Positions 51,174 to 59,251 of a DNA stretch of 64,000 bases are shown here, piece after piece. Each line of letters opens with the position of its first letter. Within the stretch, counting starts at the first letter, position 1. The stretch spans positions 62,001 to 126,000 of the forward strand of contig CAVWNW010000022.1 in NCBI GenBank assembly GCA_963756425.1. Direction: 5' to 3'. The notes below the pieces were generated by a model that was not told the origin of the DNA, did not search any database, and worked only from the letters and a program-made list of their open reading frames with translations. The position numbers were made by a program, and so were the translations under genes. Source of the DNA: DASQUK01 sp963756425 (GTDB taxonomy: Bacteria > Actinomycetota > Acidimicrobiia > Acidimicrobiales > VFJN01).

Positions 51174-51508
51174 GACTCGCGCTCGAGGTGCGCTGCAAAG
51201 GCGGTCAGCTGGTCGGCCCAGCCCCGCTCGGCGTTGTCGATCCAGCTCCGCAGTTCGGTCATCGGTGCGGAACGAAGTGCATAGATCCGAACCCGGGCAT
51301 CGAAGTCAGGGTGGGTCTCGGTGACCAGGCCATGTCGGCGTAGCACCCGCAAGTGCTTGCTCATCGTCGACGGCGTGGTGCGAAGTTCGCGGGCGAGCTC
51401 CCCGGCCCGTCGGGGTTGCCTCGCGAGCAGCTCGACCGCGCGACGCCGGAGCGGATCAGCCAATGCCGCCAGCGTGTCGTCCAGCCCGGCGGCCGCCGCT
51501 TCGCTCAC
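51170..51508 (-). CDS. ArsR-family winged-helix repressor
   Basis: A 112-residue ArsR-fold regulator. LADPLRRRAVELLARQPRRAGELA and STMSKHLRVLRRHGLVTE form the winged helix-turn-helix. The metal-binding CxC of classical ArsR is absent, so it belongs to the ligand-free or small-molecule-responding subgroup that partners with AHSA1 proteins. It overlaps both the VOC gene (upstream) and the AHSA1 gene (downstream) by 4 bp, forming a three-gene operon. Confidence 0.92.
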   Translation of the reverse strand: MSEAAAAGLDDTLAALADPLRRRAVELLARQPRRAGELARELRTTPSTMSKHLRVLRRHGLVTETHPDFDARVRIYALRSAPMTELRSWIDNAERGWADQLTAFAAHLERES

Positions 51509-51969
51509 TGCCAGCTGGTGGCAACGATCGGCTGTCCGATGGCGGCCTCAGCCTCGGCTCGGGTGACGTCGCGTACGTGGGTCGAGAACGTCCAGCGGTG
51601 CCCGTCGAGATCCAGGGCCCGGTAGGTCCGATCGCCGTAGAACTGGTCCTCCGGCTCGGCTGCGATCACCGCACCCGCGGCCCGTGCCCGCTCGCAGTGC
51701 TCGTCGAGTCCGCCCGACAACTGCACGTGAACCGACTGCGTGTTCACCCCGCCCACGCTGGCGGGACTGCGGACCCACTCCGCCCACTCGGCACCAACCA
51801 TGACTCGCCCTCGTCCGGCGCAGCTCATCTCGTAGTGGCACATCTCCGGTGCCTCCGGTGGCCCGTCGATGGCCATCGTGACCTCGAATCCGAAGGCGCG
51901 CTCCAACCACGCCAACGCCGCCTTCGGATCCCGATAGTGCACGGCCGACGTGAACACCTGCTCGTCCAT
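51505..51969 (-). CDS. VOC-family (glyoxalase/bleomycin-resistance-like) protein
   Basis: A 154-residue VOC protein with two beta-alpha-beta-beta-beta repeats. VHYRDPKAALAWLERAFGF starts the first and QSVHVQLSGGLDEHCERARAAGAVIAAEPEDQFYGDRTYRALDLDGH the second (key: YGDRTYRALDLDGHRW). It is first in the VOC-arsR-AHSA1 operon. Such proteins often bind or modify a small toxic compound. ATG 51969 is only some 30 bp from a TTGACA-type promoter element. Confidence 0.9.
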   Translation of the reverse strand: MDEQVFTSAVHYRDPKAALAWLERAFGFEVTMAIDGPPEAPEMCHYEMSCAGRGRVMVGAEWAEWVRSPASVGGVNTQSVHVQLSGGLDEHCERARAAGAVIAAEPEDQFYGDRTYRALDLDGHRWTFSTHVRDVTRAEAEAAIGQPIVATSWQ

Positions 51970-51971
51970 AC

Positions 51972-52005
51972 CGGAAACATTTGCTCATAATGGAAACTAT
52001 GTCAA
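51972..52005 (-). promoter_or_regulatory. Promoter/operator of the VOC-arsR-AHSA1 operon
   Basis: On the minus strand TTGACA (52000-52005) is a perfect -35 element. Two copies of GTTTCC (51994-51989 and 51977-51972) lie downstream of it, and CATT/AATG arms are symmetric around 51986. The site is where an ArsR repressor would block transcription. A -10 match at 17 bp (AAATGT) is weak. Confidence 0.45.
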
Positions 52006-52029
52006 GGGTAGGCACGGCGTCGCTGCGGT

Positions 52030-53049
52030 TCAGCCCTCGATGGTCTCCCGGATCCAGCGTTGGAAGGCCGCTACACCGCCCTCGTGCCTGGGGCTGAGCC
52101 ACCCGGTGTCGTAGGTGCCGCTCTCGAGGTTGCGCTGCACCGACTCACAGATGGCGACGTCCTCGGCCGTGACCTGCGACGACGTGCGGATCACCGCGTC
52201 GCAGGCCTCGCGGTAACCCGGATGGCGGAAGGAGTACGAGTAGCGCAGCCGTGTCCGCCCGGGCGCCACCGGGTCGTACCGCTCGACGTTCATGGCGTCG
52301 GGATACAGGTTCAACGCGAGGTTGGGCCAGCGCCACAGCCAGCGGCCGGCGTTGACGGCGCCGTCGCGGGTCGGAGCCGAGTGCCGCACCCAGCGGTGGC
52401 GCTCGTCGACGTCGACGACATAGCGCTTGGCGTCGATCTCCTTGTTGAGGCCGGGGTGGACGAGCGGGATGTGGTAGCCCTCGAGGTAGTTGTCTGCGTA
52501 CGCCTTCCAGTTGCAGGCGAGGTCGTGCTCGGCCTCGTGGACCAGCACCAGCTCTTCGATCGGGTACGGAGCGCACTCGTCGACGAACGTCCCCAGCGCC
52601 TCCAGCAGGGGCGGTGCGGCGCGTTCCAGATCGAGGTTGACGAACACGAGCCCCCGCCACTCCTCGACCGCGGCACTCGTCAGCGACACCTCGGCCGGGT
52701 CGAAGCCATCGGCCGAGCCGAAGTCACGCGCCGACCGGAGGCGGCCGTCGAGCCCGTAGGCCCAGCCGTGATAGCGGCACACCAGGCTGGGAACCCGACC
52801 GCCGCCGTCGTGGACGAGTGGCCCGGCGCGGTGCCGGCACACGTTGTGGTAGGCACGGAGCCGACCCTCGTCGTCGACCACGACCACCAGGGGCCATCCT
52901 GCGATGTCACACGCCAGGTAGTCGCCGGGCTCCGTCAGCCCCTGCCGGTGACCGACGAACAGCCACTCGTGCCCGAACACCGCCCGCCGCTCCAGCTCCC
53001 ACACCGAAGGATCGACGTACCAGGACGCCGGCAGCGTCAGCGCGGCCAT
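52030..53049 (-). CDS. Rieske-type aromatic-ring-hydroxylating oxygenase, alpha-subunit-like
   Basis: A 339-residue oxygenase. The Rieske cluster is bound by Cys71/His73 (CRHRAG) and Cys91/His94 (CRYHGW). The mononuclear iron ligands include His193 and His198 in DNYLEGYHIPLVHP. The small size and lack of a partner beta subunit place it with the GbcA/CntA-like or demethylase-type Rieske oxygenases that act on quaternary ammonium or methylated amino-acid substrates. It lies 28 bp after the ABC-transporter ATPase gene, on the same strand. No dedicated reductase is visible nearby. Confidence 0.88.
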   Translation of the reverse strand: MAALTLPASWYVDPSVWELERRAVFGHEWLFVGHRQGLTEPGDYLACDIAGWPLVVVVDDEGRLRAYHNVCRHRAGPLVHDGGGRVPSLVCRYHGWAYGLDGRLRSARDFGSADGFDPAEVSLTSAAVEEWRGLVFVNLDLERAAPPLLEALGTFVDECAPYPIEELVLVHEAEHDLACNWKAYADNYLEGYHIPLVHPGLNKEIDAKRYVVDVDERHRWVRHSAPTRDGAVNAGRWLWRWPNLALNLYPDAMNVERYDPVAPGRTRLRYSYSFRHPGYREACDAVIRTSSQVTAEDVAICESVQRNLESGTYDTGWLSPRHEGGVAAFQRWIRETIEG

Positions 53050-53077
53050 GCCGCCACAGTAGCGGGCGTGCTTTTGG

Positions 53078-53821
53078 CTAGAGCCGGCCGGCCTCGATGA
53101 TGCGCTTGAGGAACGTCCGCGTGCGTTCGTTCTGCGGCTCACCGAAGATCTGCTCGGGCGGGCCTTCTTCGCAGATGACGCCGGCGTCGAGGAAGCACAC
53201 CTTGGACGAGACCTCGCGGGCGAAGGCCATCTCGTGGGTGGCGAGCAGCATGGTCATGCCTTCGGCGGCGAGCTCGCGCACGATGTTCAGCACCTCCGAG
53301 ACCAGTTCGGGGTCGAGCGCCGATGTGATCTCGTCGAGCAGCAGCAGCCGTGGCTGCATGGCCAGGGCTCGCACGATCGCGACGCGCTGCTGCTGACCGC
53401 CCGAGAGCCGGTCGGGGTAGTCGTTGGCCTTCTCGTCGAGGCCGATGCGCGACAGCAATCTGTGCGCACGGTCCGCCGCCTCCTGGCGCGGGAGCCGCAG
53501 CACCTTGCGGGGGGCGAGGGTGACGTTCTCGAGCACGGTCATGTGCGGGAACAGGTTGAAGCTCTGGAACACGATGCCGACGTCCTGGCGCAGCCCGTCG
53601 AGGTCCACCCCACGTCCCGACGCCTGCTCACCGTCGATCCGGATGGCACCCTTCTCGATTTCCTCGAGGGCGTTGATGCAGCGGAGGAGCGTCGACTTGC
53701 CGGAGCCCGACGTGCCGATGAGGCAGACGACCTCGTGCTCGTCGACGTAAAGGTCGACGCCGCGCAGCACGTGGTTGGTGCCGAACCACTTGTGCACGCC
53801 CTCGAGCTCGAGGAAGGCCAC
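53078..53821 (-). CDS. Polar amino-acid ABC transporter ATP-binding protein
   Basis: A 247-residue ATPase of the GlnQ/HisP class. Walker A is GTSGSGKSTLLRCIN (about 37), the signature LSGGQQQRVAIVRALA (about 139-154), Walker B LLLLDEITSALDPE, and the H-loop ATHEMAFARE. It powers import with the permease 3 bp upstream. The near-complete match to polar amino-acid transporters, including the initial HKWFGTNHVLRG, is confident. Confidence 0.95.
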   Translation of the reverse strand: MAFLELEGVHKWFGTNHVLRGVDLYVDEHEVVCLIGTSGSGKSTLLRCINALEEIEKGAIRIDGEQASGRGVDLDGLRQDVGIVFQSFNLFPHMTVLENVTLAPRKVLRLPRQEAADRAHRLLSRIGLDEKANDYPDRLSGGQQQRVAIVRALAMQPRLLLLDEITSALDPELVSEVLNIVRELAAEGMTMLLATHEMAFAREVSSKVCFLDAGVICEEGPPEQIFGEPQNERTRTFLKRIIEAGRL

Positions 53822-53824
53822 CGC

Positions 53825-54952
53825 TCAGCCGCCCGCTCGGGCCCGGGCCTGGCGCGCCACCAGCCAGTCGGTGAAGCGGGCCAGCGGGATGGTGATCAGC
53901 ACGAACGCGACGCCCGCGGCCAGGTTGGGCGACAGGTTGAACAGGCGGTTCGACGTCAGCCGGGCACGGTTGAGGACCTCGAGCAGGCCGATCACGCTCA
54001 GCAATGCGGTGTCCTTCTGGAGGCCGATGAAGTCGTTGAGCAACGGCGGGATGATCCGGCGCACCGCCTGGGGGGTGATGACATAGCGCATGGTCTGGCC
54101 GTAAGAGAGGCCGAGCGAGCGGGCCGCGGCGGTCTGGCTCCAGTGGATGCTCTCGAGGCCGGCCCGGTAGACCTCGGCGACGTAGGCGCCGTAGACGAGC
54201 ACGAGCGCGGTCGTGCTCAGCCAGAAGAGCTTGGTCTCGCCCTGGAGCCGGTCGAACGGCGGGACATCGGCGGCCTGGAACCCGAGCACGATGAGGTAGA
54301 TCGTGATGATGGCGGGGAAGCCCCGGAACAGGTCGATGTAGGAGACGGCCAGGAATCGCACGGGGCGCCCGGCCTTGCCGGGGAAGATGCGCGCAAACGC
54401 CAGGAACAGCCCCCAGACGAGTACCAGGGCCTCGGCGACGACGAAGACCTTGATGTTCAGCCAGAGACCCTTCCAGAGAGTAGGCAGGAACTCGTCGATG
54501 GCGTCCCAGTCGAGGTACTGGTCGCGCACCGCGCCGCCGTTCGCCGACAGGAAGAAGGCCAGGAACGCCAGCACCAGCGCCGTGACGCCGAGCCCGGCCA
54601 CGTACCACGTCCAGTCGGTGGCCGCCGCTCCCGACGCGCGGGCGGCCACGCGATCCGTGTGGGCGAGCGTGGCGGCGCGGAGCGACCGGACGACCGCCAT
54701 CAACCCGCAGGCGGCCAGCACGACTGTGACCGCCGCCGCAAGTACCGCCAAACAGATGGCCCACACGGTCCGGGCCGTGCCCACCACCCCGAGGGAGTCG
54801 TAGAAGCGCTTGAGCGCGAGGGCCGTGACGGCGGCGACCACCAGCCCACCCACGAGCGTGGCGATCGACCGCCCGAGATGCGTCCTGATCGGGTGGGTGC
54901 GCTGGATGGCGGGGACCGCCGGCTCTTCGACGATCCCGCCAGCGATAGCCAT
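53825..54952 (-). CDS. Polar amino-acid ABC transporter permease (extended N-terminus)
   Basis: A 375-residue permease. The C-terminal half has the EAA-loop of HisM/GlnP-type permeases (EVYRAGLESIHWSQTAAARSLG, key part AGLESIHWSQTAAARSLGLS) and about five helices. The first ~130 residues contribute additional membrane segments and linkers, longer than in typical GlnP. Operates with the ATPase and substrate-binding lipoprotein next to it. Confidence 0.93.
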   Translation of the reverse strand: MAIAGGIVEEPAVPAIQRTHPIRTHLGRSIATLVGGLVVAAVTALALKRFYDSLGVVGTARTVWAICLAVLAAAVTVVLAACGLMAVVRSLRAATLAHTDRVAARASGAAATDWTWYVAGLGVTALVLAFLAFFLSANGGAVRDQYLDWDAIDEFLPTLWKGLWLNIKVFVVAEALVLVWGLFLAFARIFPGKAGRPVRFLAVSYIDLFRGFPAIITIYLIVLGFQAADVPPFDRLQGETKLFWLSTTALVLVYGAYVAEVYRAGLESIHWSQTAAARSLGLSYGQTMRYVITPQAVRRIIPPLLNDFIGLQKDTALLSVIGLLEVLNRARLTSNRLFNLSPNLAAGVAFVLITIPLARFTDWLVARQARARAGG

Positions 54953-54959
54953 GCGCGCG

Positions 54960-55802
54960 TTACGGCGTCAGAACCGGAACTGCGCTCGGGTCGCCACCCA
55001 ACCACTGCTCGGCGAACTCGGACAGGGAGCCGTCGTCCTTCAGCTCGGTCAGTACGCCGTTGATGGCGTCGGCGTTGGTCGAGCCCTTGGGCAGGATGCC
55101 GCCGTACTCTTCGCCCGTCTTGAACTGGGCGGCGACCTCCTCGGCGCCGTTCGACTCGCTGGCCTGTGCCAGCACGATGGCGGTATCCATCATGAACGCG
55201 TCGACCTGCCCCGCCTCGAGGGCAGCGAACCCGACATCCAAAGCTTGGAACACCTGGGGCTCGCTGTCTGGCTGCAGGGTATTGGTGAGGTAGTCGGCCC
55301 CGGTCGTACCGCTCTGCACGCCCCACTGCAACGCCTTCGCCTCGTCCACCGTGTCGACGTTGGTGCCCGCCATGACTATCACGCCCTGATCGGACTCGAA
55401 GTAGGGCTCGGTGAAGTCGACGACCTGCTTGCGCTCGTCGGTGATCGTCACCTGGGACAGGGCCACGTCGAAGTCACCCACCTGCCCGGCGACGAGCTGG
55501 TCGAAGCTGACGTTGACGATCTCGAGGTTGCCCATGCCCAACCGCTCCTGCAGGGCCTTGGCGATCTCGAACTCGTAGCCACCGGTGATGTTGGACGGGT
55601 CGTCGCCCTCCCAGAAGCCCGGTGCGGGCAGGCTGGTGACCACCGTGAGCGTGTCGTCGGTGACGGGTGTGAAGTTGGCGCTACCCGCCGCCGCTTCGGT
55701 GGTCTCGGAGGTTTCGGCCGAGTCGTCGTCGTCGCCACAGGCGGCGAGAGCGGCGAACAGTGTGCCGGCGACCAGAACGGCGCCGAGTTTGCGGAAAGCC
55801 AC
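54960..55802 (-). CDS. Amino-acid-type ABC transporter substrate-binding lipoprotein
   Basis: A 280-residue lipoprotein with lipobox LFAALAACGD (Cys at about 22), an acidic linker, then the SBP_bac_3 fold: FEIAKALQERLGMGNLEIVNVSFDQLVAGQVGDFDVALSQ (key: VAGQVGDFDVALSQVTIT), VVDFTEPYFESDQGVIV and WGVQSGTTGADYL. It captures a polar amino acid or derivative outside the cell. First gene in the transporter-oxygenase operon; the next gene on the other strand starts 168 bp away. Confidence 0.95.
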   Translation of the reverse strand: MAFRKLGAVLVAGTLFAALAACGDDDDSAETSETTEAAAGSANFTPVTDDTLTVVTSLPAPGFWEGDDPSNITGGYEFEIAKALQERLGMGNLEIVNVSFDQLVAGQVGDFDVALSQVTITDERKQVVDFTEPYFESDQGVIVMAGTNVDTVDEAKALQWGVQSGTTGADYLTNTLQPDSEPQVFQALDVGFAALEAGQVDAFMMDTAIVLAQASESNGAEEVAAQFKTGEEYGGILPKGSTNADAINGVLTELKDDGSLSEFAEQWLGGDPSAVPVLTP

Positions 55803-55969
55803 GTTTGAGCCCCCCGGGGTCGTTGGGAAATGATCTGGACGGCGTGAGCATAGGACCGCGTCGCGGCCAGGTCATGACTCGCCCTGCCCCCGGGTCGAAG
55901 ACCGGCCGCGGATCGGTGTCCATGACGCGGCGGCTGCGGCGCCATGGGAGGCAACAGGAGCATCCGCCA

Positions 55970-56380
55970 ATGTCGGCGTTCATCCACAACGTCACCTTCG
56001 ACGCCGAGGACCCGCGGCTGCTCGGTCGGTTCTGGTCTCGAGCGACCGGCTACGCCGTCGTCGACGAGCGTGACGAGTTCGTGCGGCTGCGGGCGCCCGA
56101 CGATCAAGGTGTCCGCCAGATCCTGTTCCTCCGGGTCGAACGTCCCACGCCCGGCAAGAACCGCGTGCACGTGGATCTCGCCGTCCCCCGGCCGCAGGAC
56201 GAGGTCGACCGCCTGCTCCGGCTGGGCGCCTCCCTGGTCGACGAGCGCGTCGACGGCCTGCCGCATTGGCGCGAGGCCAACGGCATCAGCTGGGTCGTCC
56301 TCCGGGACCCCGAGGGCAACGAGTTCTGCGTCGGCGGCATCCCCGATGCCGTGCACGGGCAGGTCACCACGGGCACCTGA
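55970..56380 (+). CDS. VOC-family protein (glyoxalase-like)
   Basis: A 136-residue VOC protein with HNVTFDAEDPRLLGRFWSRATGY at the N-terminus, then RPTPGKNRVHVDLAVPRPQDEVDRLLRLGA and WVVLRDPEGNEFCVG, the standard end with a metal-ligand Glu. ATG 55970 follows GCAACAGGAGCATCCGCCA. Probably binds a small hydrophobic compound. A broken gene of the same type is at 50471-50530. Confidence 0.9.
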   Translation: MSAFIHNVTFDAEDPRLLGRFWSRATGYAVVDERDEFVRLRAPDDQGVRQILFLRVERPTPGKNRVHVDLAVPRPQDEVDRLLRLGASLVDERVDGLPHWREANGISWVVLRDPEGNEFCVGGIPDAVHGQVTTGT

Positions 56381-56494
56381 GTACCGAGCCGCCGGCGGGG
56401 GCAGGCCGGCGGGAACCGCGTGGCGCCCTCGGGCGACTTTGACAACGGATGGGTCGCGCATCGTCGGCCCCGACGGCTGGGATGGGAGCACCGG

Positions 56495-57199
56495 ATGAGA
56501 CGAGTGATCGCTTCGGGGGTGGCTGCCGCTGCCGCACTGGTGGCGGGGGCCACGCCGGCGGCTGCCCACAACGAGTGGGAGCCGTCGACCGCGGCGCCGG
56601 GCAGCGTCGTCGACCTCACGCTGTTCGTCGAGGGCGAGCAGCCGGACGCCGGCACGACCACCGTCGAGCTGTTCTTCCCCGCGCCGATCACGGTGGCGGC
56701 ACTGCCGGCGGTGCCGGGCTGGACGGCGACCCCGATGGACGGCCAGCTGGGCGGGCCTGCCAGCGGCGTCACCTGGGCGGGGGGCCCGACGCCGGGCGAC
56801 CTCGAGCTGCCCATCCGGCTGGGGCCACTGCCGGGCGACCCCGGTCGGCTCCAGTTCAAGACGGTGCAGACCTATGACAACGGCGAGGTCGACCGGTGGA
56901 TCGACGTGTGGCCGGAGGGCGCCCCCGAACCACCCGCTCCGGGCCCGGTGCTCGACCTCGTCCCGGGAGGGCCGGGGAGCATCCCGGCCACGACCGCGGC
57001 GCCGACCACCACGGCCGCCACGACGACGACCACGGCCACCTCGACGACGACCACTGAGGCCGACCAAGCAGCGGCCGAGGACACCGACGACGACTCCGAC
57101 GGCAACGTCGTCCTCTGGGTGGTGGTCGCGGTGGTGATCCTCGCCGTTGCCGGCGGGGGCTTCGCATACCTTCGGTCCAGGAGATCGCCACACACCTGA
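56495..57199 (+). CDS. YcnI-like (DUF1775) copper-associated surface protein
   Basis: A 234-residue exported protein. A signal peptide (about 1-24, ending ATPAAAH) leaves an N-terminal His as in YcnI, where it forms a Cu(II)-binding brace. A beta-sandwich domain (about 25-150) follows with TTTVELFFPAPIT, then a Thr-rich low-complexity linker (about 165-195). A C-terminal membrane anchor (VVLWVVVAVVILAVAGGGFAYL) ends in a basic tail. Probably handles copper at the cell surface; other copper genes are not adjacent. Confidence 0.78.
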   Translation: MRRVIASGVAAAAALVAGATPAAAHNEWEPSTAAPGSVVDLTLFVEGEQPDAGTTTVELFFPAPITVAALPAVPGWTATPMDGQLGGPASGVTWAGGPTPGDLELPIRLGPLPGDPGRLQFKTVQTYDNGEVDRWIDVWPEGAPEPPAPGPVLDLVPGGPGSIPATTAAPTTTAATTTTTATSTTTTEADQAAAEDTDDDSDGNVVLWVVVAVVILAVAGGGFAYLRSRRSPHT

Positions 57200-57245
57200 T
57201 CCGGGGTGCGACGGCGGCTGGCGTCCGGGACGGTGTCGGGCGGGG

Positions 57246-57932
57246 TCACCCGCCAGTGGGCGTCTGGGCCAGGGTCGACGCGACGGAGTCGAGTTGGTCG
57301 GTCGTGAGCTCACCGGTGGTGCGCAGGACGACGTTGCCGTCGCCATCGATGGCGACGAAGAACGGATAGGCGGACAGCCCGACCGCCGCAGCCGCGCTGT
57401 TGTCGGCATCGACGAGCACGGGCGCAGTCCAGCCCTCGTCGGCCAACCACTCGTCCGGTGGGTAGTTGGGGCGGCTGGGGTCGATGGCCGTGGACACCGA
57501 CACCAGGTCGACCCCCTCGGGCAGGCGGCCGTCGTCGACCCATTGCTGCACGACGGGGATCTCCCGCTGGCAGTGCGGGCACCAGTGGGCGACGAACATG
57601 ATCATCGTGGGGCGGCCGTCGGCCGCAATCGTCATCGGGGCGCCGCTCTGGTCGTTGCCCTCGAGCGTGGGCAGGGTCATGCCCACCGCGGGGTCATCGG
57701 ACGTGTCGGTGAACTGCGGAAGCGGGTTCCCGGATACTGCGACGGTGCCGGTCGTCGCCGGGTCGGCGCTGGCGCCACCGGTGCTGGTGTTGTCGTCGCC
57801 GCCCCCGCCCGCCGCCAACGCCACCACGAGGGCGATGAGGACGGCGGCCGCGATGCCGGCGATCACGAAGTAGGGGGTGCGGCTCTGCTTGGCACCCCGC
57901 CGCCGCGTGGCAGGGGCGGATGAGCGGGTCAT
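57246..57932 (-). CDS. Membrane-anchored thioredoxin-like protein (TlpA/DsbE type)
   Basis: A 228-residue protein: a basic N-terminus, one membrane anchor (YFVIAGIAAAVLIALVVALAA), a Gly/Ser/Thr linker and a thioredoxin fold with WCPHC (about 119). The CPHC motif is typical of DsbA-like oxidants and the fold of TlpA. ATG 57932 overlaps the DsbB-like gene's stop, so the two are translated together and form an extracellular disulfide-forming pair. A short GGCGGG/CCCGCC hairpin (57239-57254) lies at its 3' end. Confidence 0.9.
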   Translation of the reverse strand: MTRSSAPATRRRGAKQSRTPYFVIAGIAAAVLIALVVALAAGGGGDDNTSTGGASADPATTGTVAVSGNPLPQFTDTSDDPAVGMTLPTLEGNDQSGAPMTIAADGRPTMIMFVAHWCPHCQREIPVVQQWVDDGRLPEGVDLVSVSTAIDPSRPNYPPDEWLADEGWTAPVLVDADNSAAAAVGLSAYPFFVAIDGDGNVVLRTTGELTTDQLDSVASTLAQTPTGG

Positions 57933-58468
57933 GGGATCTCCTTGGGAAGCAAGAGCAGGACGGCGATCAGGGCGAATCCCGACAGCGCCATCGTCGGAAT
58001 GGTGAGGTATCCGAGCCGCTCGACCCAGATGATCGAGCACGGGTTGGTCGGATCGCACGACCCCGACTCGAGCGACGGATAACGCTCGATCAGCACGTGG
58101 TAGACCGACACCAGGCCTCCGCCCACCGCCAGCGGCAACGCGTACCACCGCACGGACCAGTCACGGCGCCAGGCTGCCAGCGGCAGCATCACCGCCAGCG
58201 GGTACATGCCGATGCGCTGGTACCAGCACAGGCGACACGGCGGGAAGTTGGCGACCTCCGAGTAGTAGAGGCTGCCCAGCATCGACACGATCGCCACAAC
58301 GGCCGCCACCCCGAGGGCGACGGGCCGCACGGCGTCGAGCAGCTCGGCGGCCCAGCCGGCCCGCGGTCGGGCGGCGCGGACCACGAGCGCGGCGACGAGC
58401 ACCACGGTGGCGATCTCCGCGAGCAGGGCGAGCAACGCCAGGAACAGGCTGACTTGATCTGTCGACAA
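57929..58468 (-). CDS. DsbB/BdbC-like disulfide-bond formation protein
   Basis: About 179 residues with four to five membrane helices. The first redox pair is CRLC (CRLCWYQR, about 75), the second C-x5-C in the loop CDPTNPC (about 137), as in BdbC-type quinone-dependent thiol oxidases. The start is uncertain: TTG 58468 has AAGGAAG just upstream; a GTG at 58522 would add 18 basic residues. It reoxidises the thioredoxin-like partner encoded immediately downstream. Confidence 0.88.
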   Translation of the reverse strand: MSTDQVSLFLALLALLAEIATVVLVAALVVRAARPRAGWAAELLDAVRPVALGVAAVVAIVSMLGSLYYSEVANFPPCRLCWYQRIGMYPLAVMLPLAAWRRDWSVRWYALPLAVGGGLVSVYHVLIERYPSLESGSCDPTNPCSIIWVERLGYLTIPTMALSGFALIAVLLLLPKEIP

Positions 58469-58610
58469 TGACTTCCTTCGAGGACGCGCGCGCCGGCACG
58501 CGGGGCGGACACGGGTGACCACCGGCGCAGGTTGCGCACGCCGCCAGACTACGGCGCCCTTTCCTCAATCACGGGGTCGCCCGAGCGTCCGACTTGCCGA
58601 GCCGAGCGCT

Positions 58611-59233
58611 CTATGGATGGGCGGCGTCGAGCTCGAGCCGACGACCGGGCGGGGCCGCATCGAGGTGCGCCCGTCGCTCGAACGAGAGGCCCGACCCAGC
58701 GGTGAGATCCCGCAGGGTGGAGGTCACCCACACCTCGCCGGGCGCGGTGCGATCGGCGACGGCTTGGGCGACTGCGACGCCGTCGCCGGAGATGTGGGCG
58801 CCGCTGCGGGCGATCTCGGCTGTGTGCAGGCCGACCGAGAGGTGGAGGTTGGCGGCAGCGGCGCGTTGGGCGAGCGCCAGCCCGCAGCGCACCGCCCGTC
58901 CCGGACCATCGAACGTGGCCAGCACCGTCTCCTGGTCGGCGAGGGCAGGCAACCCGCGGTGCTCGTCGAGGACCTCCCGCAGGATGGCACGCACCCAAGC
59001 CACGTCGATCGGCTCCTCGATGCGGACCGCCAGCAGAGTCGTGAGCGACGACTCGATCGGTGCCGGGACCGCAGGCCGCTGACGAAGTCCTCGACGGGAT
59101 CGAGGATCTGGTCCGGATCGACGGCGACGAAGTGATCGGTGCCGTCCAGTTCGACGAAGCGGGCGCCCGGGATGTGCTCGGCCAGGTACCGGACGCAACG
59201 ATGCCGCCGACCGCGCCCGGGTGGACGGCCCAT
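58611..59233 (-). pseudogene. Truncated, frameshifted hydrolase-cyclase fusion gene
   Basis: From about 59233 the frame reads YLAEHIPGARFVELDGTDHF, the end of an alpha/beta-hydrolase domain like that at 29743. After a shift near 59075 another frame continues with SSLTTLLAVRIEEP, GLPALADQETVLATFDGPGRA and LSVGLHTAEIA, a cyclase-like domain. The first metal site (FTD) is replaced by AVR, and the GDG site by ADQ, so the cyclase part had already lost its metal residues. The 5' half of the gene is missing; the preceding TIM-barrel gene ends here. Confidence 0.6.
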
Positions 59234-59251
59234 GTCGCGTGCCGCGGAGGC

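Noticed and set aside
53234..55063. 609-residue plus-strand frame over the ABC transporter
   Set aside because: It mirrors three unmistakable transporter genes and is rich in His, Asp, Glu and Arg without domain pattern.
57000..57060. Apparent short tandem repeat of ACC/ACG triplets
   Set aside because: It encodes the Thr-rich linker of the YcnI-like protein in frame and is not a CRISPR or separate repeat element.
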